Shown here: piece by piece, positions 45,180 to 50,270 of the stretch | Layout: each line of letters starts with the position of its first letter | Position numbering within the stretch: the stretch's first letter is position 1 | Assembly (NCBI GenBank): GCA_026394605.1 | Contig: JAPKXY010000059.1 | Span: 1 to 50,270, forward strand | Origin: Methanoregula sp. | Lineage (GTDB): Archaea > Halobacteriota > Methanomicrobia > Methanomicrobiales > Methanospirillaceae | DNA: 50,270 nt | Reading direction: 5' to 3' | Program-made: the position numbers and the translations under genes | Notes under the pieces: model-generated | What the model saw: the letters and a program-made list of their open reading frames with translations, nothing else | Databases searched by the model: none | What the model was told of the DNA's origin: nothing

Positions 45180-45871
45180 TATGCATCACTCCGGGTTGCA
45201 TTGATCTTTTCCTCAGAGAATATTTTCAACCGGATAAGGATATCCGGTTTGAGCGTAATGATGTATTTGAATACGAGTGCAAGGACGATTCCTTCGACAA
45301 TGGCAAGGGGGACCTGAGTTACTGCAAATATCCCCATGAACAGGATAAATGAACTTCCGATACCGCCAATCTCTGCCGGGTATGCGAGAGCCAGTTCAAG
45401 CGAGGTTGTCACATAGGTAAACATATCTGATAAGGCGGTTGCAAGAAAGACCGTGATATACAGGTTCACCGAAGTGTTACGGAGCGCCTGGTATATCGCA
45501 TAACCAAAGAACGGTCCGACAATACCCATCGAGACTATGTTTGCACCGAGCACAGAAAGGCCACCATGGGCAAGAAACAGGCTCTGGAATAAAAGGACAA
45601 TCGCACAAACGACAGCAGTGATCCAGGGTCCGAACGATACTGCCGAGAGCCCGGTCCCGGTCGGGTGGGAACAACTCCCGGTGACTGAGGGGAGTTTTAA
45701 GGATGACAGGATGAAAATAAATCCCCCCGTCACGCCAAGCAGTGGCAGGGCTTCAGGGTCAGTGCCCAGCACTTTTTTTAACCGGTATATGCCGAAGATG
45801 AGGCAGGGCAGCGCAACGATCCACCAGAGAAGGCACCATTGCCAGGGTAAGAAACCTTCCATGATATGCAT
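45179..45871 (-). CDS. cbiM: Cobalt ECF transporter substrate-binding subunit CbiM
   Basis: 230 residues, the S component that captures Co2+. It begins MHIMEGFLPWQWC, whose second-residue His is a metal ligand once the initiator Met is removed. Later SCSHPTGTGLSAVSFGPWI and VSMGIVGPFFGYAIY are family landmarks. Seven or so membrane helices. First gene of cbiMNQO-cfbB, with a TATA box at 45937-45947. Confidence 0.96.
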   Translation of the reverse strand: MHIMEGFLPWQWCLLWWIVALPCLIFGIYRLKKVLGTDPEALPLLGVTGGFIFILSSLKLPSVTGSCSHPTGTGLSAVSFGPWITAVVCAIVLLFQSLFLAHGGLSVLGANIVSMGIVGPFFGYAIYQALRNTSVNLYITVFLATALSDMFTYVTTSLELALAYPAEIGGIGSSFILFMGIFAVTQVPLAIVEGIVLALVFKYIITLKPDILIRLKIFSEEKINATRSDA

Positions 45872-45936
45872 CGGATCACTTCACAAATTTAATTGTCTTA
45901 ACGAAATTTTTTTTTAGTTAATTATGTTGGCACGTT

Positions 45937-45947
45937 CATATTTATAG
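45937..45947 (-). promoter_or_regulatory. TATA box of the cbiMNQO operon
   Basis: CTATAAATATG on the minus strand, predicting a start near 45915 and a leader of about 44 bases. That is too short for a cobalamin riboswitch, and none is visible. Confidence 0.5.
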
Positions 45948-46060
45948 TTTGTTTCCTTCGGGAACTCTTCCATACCATTTCAGAATAAAGCACTGTGATT
46001 CGTGCGTTGGAGGCAATAAAGGGTAAAAAGAGAGACGTTACCGGAAAAACGATCTGTTGT

Positions 46061-47365
46061 TTAATTGCCTCTGCGCCGGTATTTATAGATACCAAAGCCG
46101 ACGCCTATGATTGCTGCAATGATGATGATCATCATGATCGGGTTTGAAAGGATTGTGGATATGCCGCTTTGCGCAATCACGTTCACCCGTACCTTCATGA
46201 TGTCCGATATGTAGGTGTTGTCGAGCGCATCCCGGTACCGGATTTCAGAGTCAAGACCATATTCCTTGATAGTTGCATCCTTGGCAACAGTGATCTCATA
46301 CGAGGCGATGACAGATTCACCTGACCTGATGTCTCCAAGGTAGGCAATATCGTCATTGCTGGTAAACGGGTCAACCGCACTGATCCTTCCCTGTGCGCTG
46401 TACACGGTGCTGTCACCGGTATTTTTGTACGCAACCGTAATCACCTTCTTTGTGCCGGGAAAAATTTCCATCGGCTGGGATATGATCTCAAAGTCGATCT
46501 TCCCGCCAACCGGTACACCGACCGTGTCACTGCGCGAACTTACTGTGTCGCCGTCATTGTTTTCATACACAACGGTGACATCAACCGGATAGGTGGAACG
46601 CTCTGCACCGGTGGCAACCAAGACCTTGTACCGGCACGAAACAGTCGAACCTGCTGGGAACTCCCCGATATACACGCTGCTGTCGGTTGGGAGAATGGGA
46701 CTCTCGCCGTTCCTTGTGATTTTTACAATCGCTTTTTTCCCATCTTCAGAACCGGTGTTTTTAATTTTCAGGTTCAGGTACCCTTCCGTACCCACATTCA
46801 AATGTTCTGGCTCTGCAGAGAGCACATCAATGGAGATTTCTGATTTGATTTTGACGGGGACGGTTAGGATCTCATCCTTTTCCTTGTAATAGTACCGGAC
46901 GGTGTCAACACCATACTGCTCCACTTGGGCGAGGTATGTATATTTGAGGTTCAAGGGGAGATTGTAGGTTCCTGCCGGGGCGTCGGAATTGATTCTTGTA
47001 ATAAACATGCTTTTAACAGTACTTCCTCCTTTCAGATCCCCGACCATCTGGGGGTCGGATTTGATGATAAGCGGAGAATCTCCTGAAAGGAGAGATACAA
47101 CAAGGAGTTTTGCAGTATTGGGGAGATCGTCACGTTCAAGAATGCTTGACTGGTTAAATTTGAATTCGTTCAATCCGCTGTTCTCGATTACAATTGTCAG
47201 CGTCGCATCCGTACCTGGTGAGAATTCATTCGTGTCTGATATATATGCGGAAAGCTTAGGAGTGCCCGCCATATAATAAGTCCCTGCCACCACAGGATTG
47301 ATCATAAAGAGACAAAGAGCTACCAGAATGATGAATTGCCTGTTTACCGAAATCATCCTTGACAT
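46061..47365 (-). CDS. COG1361-type S-layer-like surface protein
   Basis: 434 residues. A signal peptide (QFIILVALCLFMINPVVAG) is followed by three immunoglobulin-like beta domains of the COG1361 kind, each with an NTG-type turn (IVIENSGLNEF, LKIKNTGSEDGKKA, VAYKNTGDSTVYSA), then a single C-terminal membrane helix (NPIMMIIIIAAIIGVGFGIY) and a basic tail KYRRRGN. The product is anchored and displayed outside, perhaps as part of the envelope. In other archaea such proteins can accompany transporters, but none is adjacent in the same operon here. Confidence 0.85.
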   Translation of the reverse strand: MSRMISVNRQFIILVALCLFMINPVVAGTYYMAGTPKLSAYISDTNEFSPGTDATLTIVIENSGLNEFKFNQSSILERDDLPNTAKLLVVSLLSGDSPLIIKSDPQMVGDLKGGSTVKSMFITRINSDAPAGTYNLPLNLKYTYLAQVEQYGVDTVRYYYKEKDEILTVPVKIKSEISIDVLSAEPEHLNVGTEGYLNLKIKNTGSEDGKKAIVKITRNGESPILPTDSSVYIGEFPAGSTVSCRYKVLVATGAERSTYPVDVTVVYENNDGDTVSSRSDTVGVPVGGKIDFEIISQPMEIFPGTKKVITVAYKNTGDSTVYSAQGRISAVDPFTSNDDIAYLGDIRSGESVIASYEITVAKDATIKEYGLDSEIRYRDALDNTYISDIMKVRVNVIAQSGISTILSNPIMMIIIIAAIIGVGFGIYKYRRRGN

Positions 47366-47567
47366 TATATTAGTGGGTATTCGTCATATATAGGACATGA
47401 TGGTTGAAAGGGTATTTGCTCCCGTATAAAAATACCACGATCCTGGTTTGGTCAGGCCGGTTGATTCCTCGGATTCAACTGGATGACCTCAATTGGATGA
47501 GTTTTGGTATAGGAGATGTGATGGATCGTAAATAAGAATTAAATATATGGTTTCTCAATAACGTGTA

Positions 47568-48230
47568 ATGAAAACCTTAACGCGTAACCTGTTTGTCTTT
47601 TTGGTTATCTTTTCTATCATTATTACCGGGTGTGTAGCTCCCCCAAAAGCAGGCACAGGAACATCATCATCAACGGGTGGCGGGGTATCGACAGTGCAAA
47701 CTGTCGGACAGAATACCCCAACCCCACAATATGTGACGATTGAGATCCCCTATGGTACAAGCACAATACAATCGTCGCAACATGTTACGATGCCCCCAAC
47801 ACCCCCGGCTCTCGATGAGTATGTGCAGATTTATAGTACAACACAGTCCTATGGCTGGAACGGAACCGCATTCTCATTTAATCTCACAAAACCACCCATG
47901 ATTATTACCTTTGTTGTGACCCCTGTAAACGTTACCGGGACAAAGGTAATATCGGGCAGGTCTGGAACCAAAGAAGACATAACCGTTACATATGATTATT
48001 ACAGCCCCTATGCATGGTTTGAGATTACTGTCAGGGATAAAAATTCTGAAAGGGTTATAATTAAGGACGGATTTGGTACTTATAAACAATATTCTGTTGA
48101 CACTGGACAAGATGTACCGAGAATTATGAAGGTAAATCAACCTGGAATAGTGAAAATAGATCTGGCTGGCAATCAAATCACTGCGATGGTGAATGTATCA
48201 GTTATCAAGGCAGGAAATTTTAACACGTAA
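47568..48230 (+). CDS. Secreted lipoprotein of unknown function
   Basis: 220 residues. An N-terminal signal with lipobox IITGC (Cys22) indicates lipid anchoring, followed by a Ser/Thr/Gly-rich linker (GTGTSSSTGGGVSTVQ) and a beta-rich domain from about 85 (YGWNGTAFSFNLTKPPMII) to the end. No family recognised. T-rich sequence follows the stop. Single gene. Confidence 0.8.
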   Translation: MKTLTRNLFVFLVIFSIIITGCVAPPKAGTGTSSSTGGGVSTVQTVGQNTPTPQYVTIEIPYGTSTIQSSQHVTMPPTPPALDEYVQIYSTTQSYGWNGTAFSFNLTKPPMIITFVVTPVNVTGTKVISGRSGTKEDITVTYDYYSPYAWFEITVRDKNSERVIIKDGFGTYKQYSVDTGQDVPRIMKVNQPGIVKIDLAGNQITAMVNVSVIKAGNFNT

Positions 48231-48358
48231 TTACTTTTTTTAATTTTTACTTTTAGTAACCAATGCGTTCATTCATAAAAAGGATTGTTTTTCCTACACG
48301 GTGAGTTATTTAAGCGATGCGGGCATTCTGAATAAAGCAGGCAACATTATATTTCCGT

Positions 48359-48430
48359 GTCCCGGTGGGGTAGTGGACATCCTAGAAGCCTGCGGAGCTT
48401 TTGACCCGGGTTCAAGTCCCGGCCGGGGCG
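48359..48430 (+). tRNA. tRNA-Arg (anticodon GCG)
   Basis: Acceptor GTCCCGG/CCGGGGC with one G-T wobble pair, discriminator G. Anticodon stem GAAGC/GCTTT closes CTGCGGA, giving GCG, which reads CGC and CGT. T-arm CCGGG-TTCAAGT-CCCGG is intact. No CCA is encoded. TTATTTAAG at about 48306-48314 is a suitable TATA box, and a T-run follows. The D-arm, anticodon stem and T-stem match the tRNA-Arg(CCG) at 13804. Confidence 0.96.
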
Positions 48431-48476
48431 TCCTTTTTTTTACAAAGTAAAAAAAGATCAAGGTATTGATTTTATC

Positions 48477-49514
48477 TTAAAGATTTGGCTTCACCCTTAA
48501 CGCCGAAATGAGCAGTTCAACGCCTGTCTCGATATCATTGATATCGAGCACCTCAACAGGAGAATGGATATACCGCGAAGGGATGCTGATGGTGGTGCTC
48601 GGGATCCCGCCTTTTGTCAGGTGAATAGCAGTCGCATCAGTTGTGCCGCCTGTCCCAACCTCCATCTGTACTGAAATCGAATGTTTATCAGCCGTATCCT
48701 TGAGCCATTTTACAATCTTGCGGTGTGCAATCAGCCCGCGTCCGCTGGAATCGACAAGGGTGATTACCGGGCCTTTGCCCATTTCCACAGCCGCGTCCTT
48801 CATCTCAATGCCAGGGTGGTCGCCGGGAATCGTCACATCAGTAGCGATTGCGCAGTCCGGATCGATCATATAGGCACTGGTACGTGCACCTTTCAAACCC
48901 ACCTCTTCCTGTACCGTGAACACCCCGTAGATGGTAAAGGGTGAATCAACCTGTTGTAACGTTTTAATGAGCAGGGCGACCCCTGCCCGGTTGTCAAACG
49001 CCTTCCCGGTCACCCGGTCATTGGCAAGCTCAGTGAACTCCCGGTCAATGGTTACAGGTGTGCCGACTTCGATACCGAGTTTTTCCACATCGTCGCGGTT
49101 GCATGCCCCGACATCGATGAACATGTCATCGACTTTTACTCCCTTTTTTCGTTCCTCGTCATCCATCATGTGCGGGGGTTTGCCACCAATGACACCATAG
49201 CAGGTACCTTTTGTCCCTTGAAGGACGACCCGCTGGTTGTACAGCGTTGGTGCATACCATCCTCCAAGCGCGGCGAACCGCAGGAAACCTTTTTCATCGA
49301 TATATTTTACCATGAGCCCGATCTCGTCCATATGGGCGGCGATCATGACCTTGAATTTATTCCCCTTTTTAACCGCAATCAGGTTGCCCATCGTGTCTTC
49401 GTGGATTTCATCAACGTGCCCTCTGAGTTCCTTTTTGACAACAGAATACACACTTCCTTCACTGCCGGAGACGCCATGCGCATTTGAGAGTTTTTTCAAG
49501 AGTTCCTTTGTCAT
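48477..49514 (-). CDS. M42-family metallo-aminopeptidase (TET-like)
   Basis: 345 residues. Zinc or cobalt aminopeptidase of family M42, members of which form dodecameric TET particles that trim peptides released by the proteasome. Metal and catalytic motifs: AAHMDEIGLM, then FDNRAGVALLIKTL (bridging Asp), VFTVQEEVGLKGA (catalytic Glu-Glu), ATDVTIPGDHPG, and a late His in ATAIHLTKGGIP and SRYIHSPVEVLD. GAGGTAA lies 6 bases before the ATG, just after the aminotransferase stop, so the two genes share a transcript. Confidence 0.93.
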   Translation of the reverse strand: MTKELLKKLSNAHGVSGSEGSVYSVVKKELRGHVDEIHEDTMGNLIAVKKGNKFKVMIAAHMDEIGLMVKYIDEKGFLRFAALGGWYAPTLYNQRVVLQGTKGTCYGVIGGKPPHMMDDEERKKGVKVDDMFIDVGACNRDDVEKLGIEVGTPVTIDREFTELANDRVTGKAFDNRAGVALLIKTLQQVDSPFTIYGVFTVQEEVGLKGARTSAYMIDPDCAIATDVTIPGDHPGIEMKDAAVEMGKGPVITLVDSSGRGLIAHRKIVKWLKDTADKHSISVQMEVGTGGTTDATAIHLTKGGIPSTTISIPSRYIHSPVEVLDINDIETGVELLISALRVKPNL

Positions 49515-49519
49515 GTCAT

Positions 49520-50270
49520 TTACCTCATTGCATCCCGAATCCTATCAAGGGCTCGCTTCAGATTATCCCGCGATGTCGAATAGGTCAGCCGTGCATAATC
49601 CGGAGCGTTCACTCCAAACGCCGTTCCGGGAACGATAATAACCCCCCGTTCGATGATCCGGTTGGCTAAAGAAGGTTTCATCGGCACAAAGGCATAGAAC
49701 GCACCTTCCGGCTTTGGGAATACAAAACCCATATCGGACAACGCGCGGTACAGGAGATCGCGGCGTGCCAGGTACTCGTCACGCATCATCATCACCGGAC
49801 GCTGGTCACCGGTATAGGCCGCGAGAGCCGCATACTGGGAGATCGATGTTGCGCACGCCTGGCAGTACTGGTGAACCTTCAGGCACTGTCCCACGATCTC
49901 CGGGGATGCAGCGAGATACCCCAGCCGCCAGCCCGTCATCGCATAACTCTTGCCGAAACCCCGCAGCAAAAGTGTCTTCTCATAGCAATCTGCTACGCTT
50001 GAGCACCTTCCGTCATAGCAGAATTTCTCATATATTTCATCGCTTATAACCAGTATATCTTTCTCCGCCGCTATTTGTGCTAACGCCCTTATGTCCTGTT
50101 CTGAGTATACTATGCCGGTCGGATTGCAGGGCGAATTGACAATAATCATCTTCGTTTTGGCTGTTATCCCCCCTGCTATCTTCTCGACAGGCAGCTTAAA
50201 ATCGGGGTAACTATCAACAAAGACGCATCTTCCGCCTAACATATTGACTACTTGCTTATAGATTACAAAG
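49520..50270 (-). CDS. PLP-dependent aminotransferase, class I (partial)
   Basis: C-terminal 249 residues of an aspartate-aminotransferase-like enzyme; the N-terminus is beyond the right edge, since the frame continues as FVIYKQVVNMLGG. Visible signatures: NSPCNPTGIVYSEQDI, SDEIYEKFCYDG and the PLP-lysine motif GFGKSYAMTGWRLGYLA, then the substrate-carboxylate Arg in YARLTYSTSRDNLKRALDR. Transfers amino groups between an amino acid and 2-oxoglutarate or similar; the exact substrate is unknown. It precedes the M42 peptidase by 5 bases. Confidence 0.93.
   Translation of the reverse strand, partial: FVIYKQVVNMLGGRCVFVDSYPDFKLPVEKIAGGITAKTKMIIVNSPCNPTGIVYSEQDIRALAQIAAEKDILVISDEIYEKFCYDGRCSSVADCYEKTLLLRGFGKSYAMTGWRLGYLAASPEIVGQCLKVHQYCQACATSISQYAALAAYTGDQRPVMMMRDEYLARRDLLYRALSDMGFVFPKPEGAFYAFVPMKPSLANRIIERGVIIVPGTAFGVNAPDYARLTYSTSRDNLKRALDRIRDAMR

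Noticed and set aside
45872-45960. Cobalamin riboswitch before cbiM
   Set aside because: The inferred leader is about 44 bases, and no conserved riboswitch core is visible.

Overview
The window comes from a methanogenic archaeon, most likely of the order Methanomicrobiales. Signs of this are the split archaeosine pair (tgtA plus arcS), an archaeal-type RNase P RNA, a DUF3821-type surface protein, a COG1361 S-layer-like protein, HypD, an Isf-type iron-sulfur flavoprotein, a cobalt CbiMNQO operon joined to a CfbB/CbiA amidase, and archaeal tRNAs without encoded CCA. The species cannot be fixed from the sequence alone.

Layout. 1-1915 (minus) is the end of a proton-translocating transhydrogenase operon (pntA1-pntA2-pntB, cut by the left edge). 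Its codons end in G or C almost without exception, unlike its neighbours. It abuts a frameshifted, C-terminally truncated ferredoxin-NADP reductase-like gene (1975-2294). 2341-6173 (minus) holds arcS and tgtA, a tandem repeat, and an AMMECR1 gene. 6491-6840 is rnpB. 6881-7412 is a RelE-type toxin-antitoxin pair with an operator-like double inverted repeat. 7413-8190 has no convincing gene. 8191-9261 is a tight four-gene cassette of small unknown proteins with 1- or 4-base stop/start overlaps. 9262-9633 carries a terminator and two unexplained structured stretches.

9634-18051 is mixed housekeeping and redox: a DUF3821 surface protein, a thioredoxin-fold protein, malic enzyme, WrbA, a 5'-truncated EcfT remnant, tRNA-Arg(CCG), an iron-sulfur flavoprotein, HypD, a frameshifted MscS channel gene, a TIM-barrel isomerase-like protein, a tRNA-like structured RNA and tRNA-Thr(GGU).

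18542-29965 is the outstanding feature: one intact 3807-residue reading frame made only of tetratricopeptide repeats, in exact 34-residue register from first to last (112 units by position arithmetic). A small membrane-anchored TPR protein lies convergent to it (30063-30710).

30925-50270 is mostly core: TrmG10-type tRNA methylase, grpE-dnaK-dnaJ, purH, a DUF4870 protein and two tandem DUF4013 membrane proteins, ilvD, the cobalt-uptake and cofactor-amidation operon cbiMNQO-cfbB, a COG1361 surface protein, a lipoprotein, tRNA-Arg(GCG), an M42 aminopeptidase and a PLP aminotransferase cut by the right edge.

The best candidates for something undescribed are the giant all-TPR solenoid with its membrane-anchored TPR neighbour, the four-gene cassette next to the toxin-antitoxin pair, and the CbiO with an extra C-terminal domain.
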